Of a DNA stretch of 64,000 nucleotides, positions 45,934 through 53,851 are shown one piece after another. Within the stretch, counting starts at the first letter, position 1, and each line of letters opens with the position of its first letter. A program made the translations under genes and the position numbers. Origin of the DNA: Flavobacteriales bacterium (GTDB lineage: Bacteria > Bacteroidota > Bacteroidia > Flavobacteriales_E > Vicingaceae); contig JABWCF010000004.1 in the NCBI GenBank assembly GCA_013359255.1, forward strand, positions 1-64,000, given 5' to 3'. Below the pieces are notes generated by a model. It was not told the DNA's origin and searched no databases. It was given only the letters and a program-made list of their open reading frames with translations.

Positions 45934-45959
45934 TTTGTCTTATAATTAGACATTATGTG
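45933..45959 (-). repeat. TTATAAGACAAA repeat, copy C (inverted)
   Basis: On the minus strand the sequence reads CACATAATGTCTAATTATAA then GACAAAA, again ACATAAT plus TTATAAGACAAA with a 6-base spacer. It lies directly upstream of the 59-residue ORF start, where it could also act as a promoter. Confidence 0.5.
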
Positions 45960-46369
45960 TAAATAGCCGCACATTGCCTTGCTTTTTTTAAAAATTTATT
46001 CTTTTGCCCTCGCTCAAAAAAATTATGTGGTAGTTCACTTGCATACAAAAAATGCGTTTGCCTTAATAATTTTAAGGCTTTAATTCGCATTTTTCTATGC
46101 TGCGTTCACTGTCGTTTCTTTTTCTTTTTTCTTGATAAAAAAGAAACAAAAAATCAAGAAAGAAATATGCTATCTACGCTCTCTGTACAAATGCTAGTAA
46201 TACTATTAAAGTAGTTCCGATTATTATCGGAAAACGTAAACGCCTTTCATGTATTACTAAGCATTTGCACATTCACAGCCAAACGCTTGCCCGCATTTCT
46301 TTCCTGCCAACACGCATTTCTATTTAATAATTTTAGATAATTATGTTAAATAAAAACTTAGAGTAATGG
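45960..46369. other. Non-coding hairpin-rich region at left of island
   Basis: No gene is seen in this stretch. It contains several nested inverted repeats. One pair is 46048-46056 with 46086-46094, holding an inner pair 46060-46066 with 46072-46078. A second is TTCTTGAT (46129-46136) with ATCAAGAA (46153-46160). A third is an imperfect 19/20-base pair, 46185-46203 with 46251-46270, holding TTCCGA/TCGGAA at 46215-46232. It could be a structured RNA or a cluster of repeat elements. The TTGATAAAAAAGAAACAAAAA string resembles intergenic repeats I recall from other Bacteroidota genomes (from memory, unchecked). Confidence 0.45.
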
Positions 46370-46424
46370 TTACATATTACTTAAAGCAAACTTGCTTAAC
46401 TCTGGAATAGCTTTGGTTAATTCA
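46370..46424 (-). pseudogene. 3' stub of a 144-residue-type gene
   Basis: On the minus strand this reads LELTKAIPELSKFALSNM and stop (TAA at 46370-46372). It matches the end of the intact 144-residue protein (FTKGIPELSKFALNNILNEL), including 16 identical bases TTAAAGCAAACTTGCT (46381-46396 versus 47268-47283, plus strand). It has no start of its own; the AbiV gene stops at its border. The matching 5' stub is at 49468-49515. Confidence 0.8.
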
Positions 46425-47255
46425 AGATTTTTTAGTTATATACTTTTCACCAATAGAATTTATTTTTGGAATACTTTTATCTACAAATTTTTCCCATTCC
46501 TTACTTTCTATAATATCTCGTTTGAAATTATCTAATTTTCCTGCCATTGTTTGAAACAGTTTTCCTCTCTTTTTTTTTACTACATTAATAGTTTTTTGAA
46601 CTCCAAACGACAACTCTTTAATTGAGTTTACATCTTTAGAGAATCTCTTTTTTTCTTCTCCTTTATTCCACCATTCACTTTCTAAAATTGAGGATAGATT
46701 AAAAGATATCCAATGAATACAATTCAATTTTTCTTTTATATCTTCATAATCTTTTTTAGACATATCAGTTGGAGTGTTTCCTCTTAAAACATCTACATAT
46801 AATCCCTTTTGTCGATTATTTTCAATATCTCTATAGAATTCTATTTTTTCACTAAAAGAATCTATTTTTTCGACAAGCCAGCTCTTAAGTTGCTTAATAT
46901 TTTCTGGGTTATTAAATAAATCTATCATTGCTTCTGGTCTTGGGTCTTTTTTAATAAGAACAAGCACTTTTTCTAAATCCTTTATTATTTCATTAAAACA
47001 CTCTACAAAAAAACCAATGTAATGTCTAAAATGGTGTTGTGTGAAAATATATTCAATTTCATTTAAATTACCCAGTGGCACTCCTAAATCAATTAATTGA
47101 AGCGTAACTGCTTTACTTCTTTCTTCAAATGCTGTAACCAAAATAGAGCTAGCTGTTCCATAACTACCTTTGTTGGCTAGATGTTCTGCGTCATCTAACT
47201 TATCCTTTGCATTTTTTATGCATTCTTCAATCTTTAATTTTATATTATAATTCAT
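46422..47255 (-). CDS. abiV: AbiV family abortive-infection protein
   Basis: The 277-residue protein matches the AbiV family. It has the N-terminal helical pattern LANKGSYGTASSILVTAFEE followed by RSKA, a QHHFRHY segment, and the conserved NRQKGLYVDV. AbiV in lactococci blocks phage growth by interfering with phage translation after binding a phage protein. Here it is the last gene of the second defence cassette and overlaps the 144-residue gene by 11 bases. Its end runs directly into a gene stub, so its C-terminus may have been set by the insertion. Confidence 0.82.
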   Translation of the reverse strand: MNYNIKLKIEECIKNAKDKLDDAEHLANKGSYGTASSILVTAFEERSKAVTLQLIDLGVPLGNLNEIEYIFTQHHFRHYIGFFVECFNEIIKDLEKVLVLIKKDPRPEAMIDLFNNPENIKQLKSWLVEKIDSFSEKIEFYRDIENNRQKGLYVDVLRGNTPTDMSKKDYEDIKEKLNCIHWISFNLSSILESEWWNKGEEKKRFSKDVNSIKELSFGVQKTINVVKKKRGKLFQTMAGKLDNFKRDIIESKEWEKFVDKSIPKINSIGEKYITKKS

Positions 47256-47679
47256 TCAATATATTATTTAAAGCAAACTTGCTCAATTCTGGAATTCCTT
47301 TAGTAAATACTTTGATTTCCCAGTTAGAGAACTGTTTGAAGCGTTCGCCTTGGTCGTTATCGATAAAAATGTAATTATCGGGTTTTGCGAGTTGTGTTGA
47401 AGGGATTAAATACAAAACTGGTTCAATGTCTTTCATAAACAGCACCAACGCCACCCAAAGGTTGTCTTTTGGTTCTCCTAAAACTTCTTTTGAGATTTTA
47501 ACGCTCCGTTCTGTTTCTAAATTAATGGGTTGTAAATACAATTCGTGATAATTACCTGCTTTGGTTTTGACAATAAAATCTACTCCCTCTCTCCCACTCT
47601 CGTTTTGGAAAACATCTAACCTTGTTCGCATTAATTCAAGCTTGGTAAAGTGTTGGGCGTATTTGTAGAGTTTATCCAA
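47245..47679 (-). CDS. 144-residue protein, possible degenerate PD-(D/E)XK fold (intact copy)
   Basis: I do not recognise the family with certainty. Residues 30-55 (GREGVDFIVKTKAGNYHELYLQPIN) have the D...E-x-Q/K rhythm of DUF4365-like restriction-endonuclease folds, but the lysine is not in the usual place. The rest predicts alternating strands and helices, ending IPELSKFALNNILNEL. The start codon is TTG at 47677-47679; the next methionine is residue 17. The gene lies 5 bases after the 271-residue gene. Stubs of a close relative lie on both sides of the cassette, so this protein is tied to the island's history. Confidence 0.5.
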   Translation of the reverse strand: MDKLYKYAQHFTKLELMRTRLDVFQNESGREGVDFIVKTKAGNYHELYLQPINLETERSVKISKEVLGEPKDNLWVALVLFMKDIEPVLYLIPSTQLAKPDNYIFIDNDQGERFKQFSNWEIKVFTKGIPELSKFALNNILNEL

Positions 47680-47684
47680 TTAAT

Positions 47685-48500
47685 TTAAAAATCAAGTTTT
47701 GTTTGAATTTCAATATTAGGATGAAAAGTTCCAATTATCATAAATGGATTTCTACCAGTAAAATGATGAACTTGTGTTGTTCCTAAGTAGAAATATAAAT
47801 CTTTTGTTTTTGCAAAATCATTAAAATACTTTTTCTTAACATCTTCACAGGCAAGTTTCTCATTCCCGTTATGTCTTCTAAAACTGTTCCAAAACAAAGC
47901 TCCAACTTCCCAGTCCTCAATCATCATTCTACGTTTTGTACCATCTGTACCTTCAAAAACATAACTGAACTTATAGGGTAATTTTTTTACAACTTCAAAC
48001 TGACTCTTATCTTCAAACATATTCATTTGTTTAAGTTGTTCAGTTTTTGATTTATCCCATTCTCTTTCTACTTCTTCCCAAACAAAATCGTGAATGATTG
48101 TAGGTTTAAATACAGCCAATGAAGTACAAATTGATTTGTCTTTTGCTTCTTGAATAAGAAATTCCATGTCTTCATAAACTTTATTAAGAACAATCTCTTT
48201 TCTTGCTTGCCAATTATTTGTTGTTTCAATGTGCCCAACAACTTTTATTGGATTTTCTACTTCAATATTAACTGGTCTATGACTTTCAGGTCTGAAATCA
48301 CTTTTATTTTTGGTTAAATCTACTTCAACCCAATCATACTTTTTGTATTGATTTACGTAATCCAAAGTTCTAAAAGGGATTGGATATAATCGAATCCAAT
48401 TACCATCCTCTGTAAATCCAGCAGTACAAACTAATTCATCATACTTTTTTGAAATGGTAGGATACGTTTTAACCGTTATAAGAACACGAGTTTTTGCCAT
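47685..48500 (-). CDS. Unrecognised 271-residue cytoplasmic protein
   Basis: The protein has no signal peptide or membrane span. It opens KTRVLITVKTYPTISKKYDE, then GNWIRLYPIPFRTLD, WVEVDL, and HDFVWEEVEREWDKSK, and ends FTGRNPFMIIGTFHPN. The conserved look of these blocks suggests a real family that I cannot name; I associate it with DUF488 genes only because of its neighbour here. It lies 3 bases after the DUF488 gene and 5 bases before the 144-residue gene, so all are co-transcribed. Confidence 0.55.
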   Translation of the reverse strand: MAKTRVLITVKTYPTISKKYDELVCTAGFTEDGNWIRLYPIPFRTLDYVNQYKKYDWVEVDLTKNKSDFRPESHRPVNIEVENPIKVVGHIETTNNWQARKEIVLNKVYEDMEFLIQEAKDKSICTSLAVFKPTIIHDFVWEEVEREWDKSKTEQLKQMNMFEDKSQFEVVKKLPYKFSYVFEGTDGTKRRMMIEDWEVGALFWNSFRRHNGNEKLACEDVKKKYFNDFAKTKDLYFYLGTTQVHHFTGRNPFMIIGTFHPNIEIQTKLDF

Positions 48501-48503
48501 TCA

Positions 48504-49400
48504 TCATAAATGTTGTATCGGAATATTCCAATTGGGTTGGTTGGCGAGAGCTTTTACAACTCTACCTCTATGACACATACATTCTGTTGCTTCAAAACAA
48601 GTTAATGCAACTCGATTGTATTTTTTTAGTAAATCATTGATGCTCAATAAATGTTCTTTATTTTCTACTAAAACCGTTTTTTCATATTCCTTAAAAAGCA
48701 CTTGGTAATCGTTTAAAGTATTTAAGGCTTGTCTTTTTTCGGAAATAATACCCAATTCAGGTATGTGCAAATACTTTATACCTACATTTTCGCAAGCATG
48801 TTTTAATTGGTTTTTTGAAAAACCATACTTCATACTTAATGGATTTTTCCGAACATCGCATAATAACTTTACATCATTAATAATCAAATGATTTATGTAT
48901 GTTTCTAGCGATTTACCTTCATAACCAATGCTAAACAATTTGGTTTCGGTAAAAGTTCGTTTTTGTTTTTCAACTTTCTCTAGTTCTGTTTTTGTTAAAA
49001 CCTGATGAGCTATTTCACTTTTAATGGCAAAATAAGGGTAATTCCTGTAAGTATATTTAATCAATTCTTCCCGAGACATTTCAGTATAAGCACTTTTCAA
49101 TTTTACCATTAAAGCTTTGTCTTTTTTGCTTAATGTTATTGTAAAATCTTCATCAGTACTTTTTACCCATTGTGGCGAATTGGCATTTTTACTTTCTTGT
49201 ACTAAACCGTATTTTCCGAGAGTTTTTAAATCTTGGTTGGCTTGAAAAGAGTAACAACCGTATTTGTAAGGTACAAAATCAAATGCCTTTTTCTCTTGCC
49301 ATCTGGTGTAAATAAATAGCAATTTTTGAAGACTTGTTTTGTTCAGTTGCCCATCAAAGTTCTCCAAAAGTGAAAGCAATATTTTTCTACGGTAGTACAT
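48504..49400 (-). CDS. DUF488 protein with an N-terminal DUF4065-like domain
   Basis: The first 90 residues (KILLSLLENFDGQLNKTSLQ, then KLLFIYTRW and FDFVPYKYGCYSF) resemble the DUF4065/SocA (Panacea) fold seen in antitoxins. The C-terminal half is DUF488: FSIGYEGKSLETYINHL, LLCDVRKNPLSMKYGFSK, YLHIPELGI, and the cysteine-rich CFEATECMCHRGRVV. DUF488 is often found in defence and stress loci; its activity is unknown. It has its own TACCTTTG box ending 4 bases before the ATG, so it is the first gene of a separate cassette. Confidence 0.75.
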   Translation of the reverse strand: MYYRRKILLSLLENFDGQLNKTSLQKLLFIYTRWQEKKAFDFVPYKYGCYSFQANQDLKTLGKYGLVQESKNANSPQWVKSTDEDFTITLSKKDKALMVKLKSAYTEMSREELIKYTYRNYPYFAIKSEIAHQVLTKTELEKVEKQKRTFTETKLFSIGYEGKSLETYINHLIINDVKLLCDVRKNPLSMKYGFSKNQLKHACENVGIKYLHIPELGIISEKRQALNTLNDYQVLFKEYEKTVLVENKEHLLSINDLLKKYNRVALTCFEATECMCHRGRVVKALANQPNWNIPIQHL

Positions 49401-49404
49401 GCTA

Positions 49405-49412
49405 CAAAGGTA
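49405..49412 (-). promoter_or_regulatory. Probable -7 box TACCTTTG of the DUF488-AbiV cassette
   Basis: The minus strand reads TACCTTTG, an exact TAnnTTTG match, ending 4 bases before the ATG at 49400. The transcript would be leaderless or nearly so. It shows the cassette can be transcribed on its own. Confidence 0.5.
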
Positions 49413-49454
49413 CTAACTCTTTATTGAAAGTAATTGTAAAATTAAATGAAACGC

Positions 49455-49470
49455 TAACAATTAATTGTTA
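49455..49470. promoter_or_regulatory. Perfect 16-base palindrome TAACAATTAATTGTTA
   Basis: The palindrome TAACAATTAATTGTTA lies 43 bases upstream of the DUF488 -7 box and overlaps the stop codon of the 5' stub. It could be an operator for the cassette or a mark of the insertion junction. Confidence 0.35.
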
Positions 49471-49515
49471 AAATAGCTTGGTAAAGTGTTGGGCGTATTT
49501 GTAGATTTTTTGCAT
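49468..49515 (-). pseudogene. 5' stub of a 144-residue-type gene
   Basis: The ATG at 49513-49515 directly follows the GHKL gene's stop codon and reads MQKIYKYAQHFTKLF then TAA. It matches the start of the intact copy (MDKLYKYAQHFTKLE). Thirty bases are identical (49476-49505 versus 47640-47669). The reading is cut after codon 14, at which point the DNA becomes unrelated. With the 3' stub at 46370-46424 it shows where a gene was split. Confidence 0.85.
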
Positions 49516-51540
49516 TTATTTTTCCGATATATCAATAATTTGTTTTGTAACACCATTAGATGAAGCAACATCTAATTTTACACCTTTTAATTGTAGTTCT
49601 TCCTTAATTGCATTTTTATCAAATTCTAATTTTTCTAAAAGGTAGCTATGTTTGATTTCAAATGTTCTAAATAAATCATCCCAAGTCATTGCATATATTT
49701 CATATTTGCCTGCTTGATGAACTAAAAATCTTTTTCCTTTATCTTTAAATGCTTCATACTGTTTTTCTATATAATCATCAACTTTATTACTTATTACATA
49801 AAACTTCCATCTTCTTGTTTGACTATTAAATTGCTCTTCTTTCATGATAAAATCTAAATAATCATCAATTTGTCTGAATTGCTCTTTTCCAATTGTTACC
49901 GTAGGTCTTTTTAATTCAACCATGATATTTTCTTCTAATTCATATTCCGAATCATGTGTATCTGGAATATTTCTCTTTCGACACATAAAAATATCAGGTC
50001 GTTTTTTCCAATCGTAAGACTTTAATTTTTGAGGCTCTTTAACATCGTCAATTATATGTAGATACTCACCTAATAATTGCTGAAAATTTTGGTCGGCAGA
50101 GGCTAAATGATATTGCTCTCCAAACAACCAATAACTTTCTTCAATTGCTTTTTGAATGTGATTTCTCTCAGTTGTAAACTTCTTTAATTCAAAAACTAAT
50201 GTTTTTAAAAGAGCGACTACTTTAGCTCGATTCTCAATAAGTTTAATTGTTGCCAATATTTTTGAAAAACTACTTTTCCTTAAAACACTCACAAGTTCGC
50301 TCCTTTCTTCTTTTGAAAGTTGTACAATGCCTTCTACTATTTCAAGAATATTTTCCCTTTCATCAGTATCTAATAAAAGGTTAAGAAAACCTAAAAAGGT
50401 TTTTTCTTGCTCTGCCCTTAATCCTTTGAAAACTTTAGGTTGTACACAATACAACTCTTTAACAACATTTATTAAATCTTTCTTTCGTTCTAAATCGTAC
50501 TTGTTGTTTGCAAATTTTGGAAATACTCCTTTTGCTTCAAAACGCTGTACTAACTCCTCAGCTGCATTTCCTCTAATAAAATCCTTTTGTTTCCTGAATA
50601 AATACTCATTCAAATCGTTCATTAATGCCTTGAACAATTTATTATTTTTGTTTCCGCTAAATAAATCATTTCTTTCAGATTCATCACTACTTAACTCAAA
50701 AGCATTAAAAAAATCCGATTCTATAAAAACGCTGTGGTGAAAATCAATAGCATTGTTATTATAGGATGTCAATTTCTTAGCTACTTCCCTTTTCTCTTGA
50801 TTAAGAAAATAGTAATAGTATTTGTCTCCAATGCTATGAGACCATCTTAGATAAGTAATTAAAAACTTATGTTCTTTTTGCTCTTCATCCTTAATAATTA
50901 ATTCTTTTTTATCGTTATCAGGAATCAAATAGTCATATTCAATAGGTTCTCCATTTATTTCTAAAGTATAACCAGCGTCTTTATTTAAAAATAGAAACCA
51001 TCCAAATTCTTTAGCCAAATAATCTTTAAATTCTTGGTTTGAAAAGGAATAAGCTGTTACTTCAAACAATTGTTCAAGTATTACTTCTGTTCCTGTTTGT
51101 TTTGATTTTGAAACCTTTTTATTCTGATCTTCAAACTCATCTTTCTTAGTTTTAGAAATGACAATATCATATTCTAAAAACTTATTATCTTTTTTATAAA
51201 CCGTATGCCAAGTGGCTTTGCCTGCAAATGTTGAAAATGCAAAACGACCTTTTCCTTTCTTCCCTCTATTATATGAAGACCTTTGAAAAGAATTGCGTTT
51301 TACTGAATCCAAAAACTTTCCGAAAGTTTGACTAAGGTTTTCAAACTCTATTCCTTCTCCATTATCAGCAATAACCAATTTTGTTATATGGTCAACTTCA
51401 TTGGATTCAAAGCGAATATCAATCTTAGTTGCTTTTGCATCATATCCATTCCATATTAATTCTGATACAGCTTGTTTGTAGTCTTTTGGCAAACCTGCCG
51501 ATTCAATACTACTATCACTAATATTTGCTTTATTTTTCAT
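49516..51540 (-). CDS. GHKL ATPase with C-terminal PD-(D/E)XK-like nuclease motif
   Basis: The 674-residue protein has a Bergerat ATP-binding fold at the N-terminus: the N-box E27/N31/D34 (SELIWNGYDAKAT), D59-N-G-E-G63 (IADNGEGIE), and RGKKGKGRFAFS for the lid. A long helical middle follows. The C-terminal region has D516 in RPDIFMCRKRN and E542-x-K544 in MVELKRPTV, the D...ExK pattern of a PD-(D/E)XK nuclease, resembling the DUF4263 (Shedu) nuclease. The family is not one I can name. It is the third gene of the operon, 16 bases after the RloC-like gene. It may be an ATP-gated nuclease; this is inferred. Confidence 0.75.
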   Translation of the reverse strand: MKNKANISDSSIESAGLPKDYKQAVSELIWNGYDAKATKIDIRFESNEVDHITKLVIADNGEGIEFENLSQTFGKFLDSVKRNSFQRSSYNRGKKGKGRFAFSTFAGKATWHTVYKKDNKFLEYDIVISKTKKDEFEDQNKKVSKSKQTGTEVILEQLFEVTAYSFSNQEFKDYLAKEFGWFLFLNKDAGYTLEINGEPIEYDYLIPDNDKKELIIKDEEQKEHKFLITYLRWSHSIGDKYYYYFLNQEKREVAKKLTSYNNNAIDFHHSVFIESDFFNAFELSSDESERNDLFSGNKNNKLFKALMNDLNEYLFRKQKDFIRGNAAEELVQRFEAKGVFPKFANNKYDLERKKDLINVVKELYCVQPKVFKGLRAEQEKTFLGFLNLLLDTDERENILEIVEGIVQLSKEERSELVSVLRKSSFSKILATIKLIENRAKVVALLKTLVFELKKFTTERNHIQKAIEESYWLFGEQYHLASADQNFQQLLGEYLHIIDDVKEPQKLKSYDWKKRPDIFMCRKRNIPDTHDSEYELEENIMVELKRPTVTIGKEQFRQIDDYLDFIMKEEQFNSQTRRWKFYVISNKVDDYIEKQYEAFKDKGKRFLVHQAGKYEIYAMTWDDLFRTFEIKHSYLLEKLEFDKNAIKEELQLKGVKLDVASSNGVTKQIIDISEK

Positions 51541-51556
51541 ATAAATTTTATCTTAT

Positions 51557-53851
51557 TTAGTTTAACCCTCCTAAATACTTTAATTGACCAGGGAATTTAT
51601 TTTCAATTAAACCTAGTAACTCTTCGGTTGCTAATTTTAAAGCATCAGAATCAATTGGGTCTTCATAATTATTGAAATCCTCATGTATATAATCGTCAGC
51701 AACCAATTTTAGATTTACAGGCATTTCTTCTAACCCAAATATTTGCTCAATATTTTCTTGGGATAAATCATAAAAATGGAAACTACAAACCGTCTCTAAA
51801 ACTTTTCTTAAATCAATTCCTACATTATCTTCAATAGTTCCTTTTTTAAACTCTGTTAATCGTTGTAAAGAAGTCATATATTCCGATAGTTTATTCCCGT
51901 TATTTTTGATTAATTCAATTTTATCTAGTCTTTTAATTAAATTATAGAAATTACTGTTTTTCTTGAAAACATTACTATTTAAAATATTATAAAATTGTAG
52001 GTTATGAGTAGTAATTATAATTTGAGGGTTAACAAGATTACCCTTGTTCTCGTAAACTTCTTGATAAATTTTGGGTAATGATTTTAGCACAGAAGCTATT
52101 CCGTGAAGGTAGTTATAACTAATACTAGAAATAGGGTCATCAATTATAAAAGATGTATTAGCAAAATCTTCGTACTTATTAATTTTTTGAATTGTTTGTG
52201 CTAAAAAATAAGTAAATGCTATAACAGATTTTTCACCTTGACTTATTAACTTAGTTTTTTTAGAAATATCATAATTTTTATGAAGTTGTAATTTTAACTC
52301 AAACTCTCCATCAACCTTATATTTATCTAATCCAATTTTCTTTAGCAATTTGTTTTGAAGGTCTGAAATTGCTTGTTTCTTTTCTTTTGTTTTCGACTTT
52401 GACTTTTCAACTATTATCTCGTCATTAGTTTTTTTAATCTCTGACTTTAACCTTTCAATTTCTTTCCTGATTGCTTCACACTCTTTATGGTATTGAACTA
52501 ATTCATATTCAACAATGTCTTTTCTCAGTTCAGTTTTTCTTGCAGCAGTACTGGTTAATTTCGTATTGATAGTATTTATTAAAGTATTATTCTTTGTTAC
52601 AGATTCGTTGTAGTTATTGATAAAAGCGTTTATTTTTTCTGATATTTTCTTTATATCCTGAGTTTTTTCATTGAAATCATTTTCCAAATCCTTTTTCTTA
52701 TTCTTAATTACCTCAATCAAATCTTCAATATCAGTTTGTATGCTTGATATATTTTTTACTTCATTCCAATTATTAGTAACAGCAAGTGTCTTAGATAAAG
52801 AAGCGATATTCTTATCAAGCCCAGCATCAATTATTATTTGGTTTCTCTTAATTGTATTAATTACATTGTTTAAACTCTCTTCAAATTCATTCAGCTTAGA
52901 AATAGTCTTGCTTTTTTCTGAGTCAATATATTCTTGGTAAATTTTAACAATATCAATATTTGATACACTTTGTCTGCAAAATGGGCATTTTTCATCTGAA
53001 CAATGGTTTAGACCATCTTCTATCCACTTTTTGGTAACTTTTTCAATATGTTCTTCAACCTCTTTTTGTATATCTTCAAATTTGAAACTTTTGTGAATAT
53101 TGTTCGTCACTAAATCATTAAAAGCAATATCATTTAGTTTTGATAAAACATTTTTTATTTTATCGTTTTCATCAATACTCTCAATATCCTTAAAAGTATT
53201 CTTTGGATTACTTTCTCCTAATTTTGCTTGTAATTCACTTATTACATCTGTTTTATAAAAATTTTCTTCAGATAAAATTTGATCATAAGTATTTCCTTTT
53301 GCTCCGTATTCTTTCTTAAAAGTTTTTAGTCGGTCAGAAATTCCAGTTTGAATTTTCTCCTTTTCTAATTTAAGTAGTTTTTCATGTTCCCCCTTCTGTT
53401 TTTCAAGCGACTTAATCTTTATTTCATTTGAATCAACAGTTCCAACAACTATTTCTCCGTTGTGTTTTTTATTCTCACAAAAATCAGGAACATCAATATT
53501 TTGTTTCAAAAAATCTTCATTATAAACAAAGAAAAATTTTGAATTTGGTACTTCAACTTTTTGCTCGCTTATGATTGTACCATCAATCAGTTCAATTTCA
53601 AATTGTATTTTCTCATGTTTATCTGTTGCTTCAACAGAAATTAAATCATTTAGCTGCTCAATATCTATTTTGTCCGACTGTAGAAAAGATAACAATCTAG
53701 AAATAGTTGTTTTTCCAGTACCATTTAAAGCATAAATAATTGCATTTTTAATTTTACCCGATTCGCCTTTGCTATTTGCAGTTAAATCATTTAATGATTG
53801 GAAATCAATTAGATTTCTAATGTTTTTTATTTTTTTGATTGATTTTATCAT
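51557..53851 (-). CDS. RloC/PrrC-like AAA_13 ATPase, putative anticodon nuclease
   Basis: The 764-residue protein has a Walker A loop (YALNGTGKT, residues 40-48), ABC signature (LISQGEKSVIAF), Walker B (FIIDDPISS) and H-loop (IIITTHNLQF). Two coiled-coil arms flank a zinc-hook CPFC (C289, C292), preceded by His283-Cys284. The C-terminal domain has R682 and E686 (LRKVLETV) and a histidine at 723 (DYIHED), matching the Arg-x3-Glu...His triad of the PrrC/RloC tRNA anticodon nuclease. A zinc hook is the mark of RloC rather than PrrC. The start overlaps the methylase stop by 4 bases, so the two are translationally coupled. Nuclease activity is inferred. Confidence 0.8.
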   Translation of the reverse strand: MIKSIKKIKNIRNLIDFQSLNDLTANSKGESGKIKNAIIYALNGTGKTTISRLLSFLQSDKIDIEQLNDLISVEATDKHEKIQFEIELIDGTIISEQKVEVPNSKFFFVYNEDFLKQNIDVPDFCENKKHNGEIVVGTVDSNEIKIKSLEKQKGEHEKLLKLEKEKIQTGISDRLKTFKKEYGAKGNTYDQILSEENFYKTDVISELQAKLGESNPKNTFKDIESIDENDKIKNVLSKLNDIAFNDLVTNNIHKSFKFEDIQKEVEEHIEKVTKKWIEDGLNHCSDEKCPFCRQSVSNIDIVKIYQEYIDSEKSKTISKLNEFEESLNNVINTIKRNQIIIDAGLDKNIASLSKTLAVTNNWNEVKNISSIQTDIEDLIEVIKNKKKDLENDFNEKTQDIKKISEKINAFINNYNESVTKNNTLINTINTKLTSTAARKTELRKDIVEYELVQYHKECEAIRKEIERLKSEIKKTNDEIIVEKSKSKTKEKKQAISDLQNKLLKKIGLDKYKVDGEFELKLQLHKNYDISKKTKLISQGEKSVIAFTYFLAQTIQKINKYEDFANTSFIIDDPISSISYNYLHGIASVLKSLPKIYQEVYENKGNLVNPQIIITTHNLQFYNILNSNVFKKNSNFYNLIKRLDKIELIKNNGNKLSEYMTSLQRLTEFKKGTIEDNVGIDLRKVLETVCSFHFYDLSQENIEQIFGLEEMPVNLKLVADDYIHEDFNNYEDPIDSDALKLATEELLGLIENKFPGQLKYLGGLN

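Noticed and set aside
45681-46369. tRNA or other standard RNA gene in the long gap after rsmG
   Set aside because: No cloverleaf, tmRNA, RNase P or SRP-like sequence was recognised; the hairpins do not match those forms.
51557-53851. Plain SMC/Rad50-type DNA repair ATPase
   Set aside because: The C-terminal R-x3-E...H residues after the ATPase lobe and the link to a restriction gene fit RloC/PrrC; a repair SbcC would be longer and next to sbcD.
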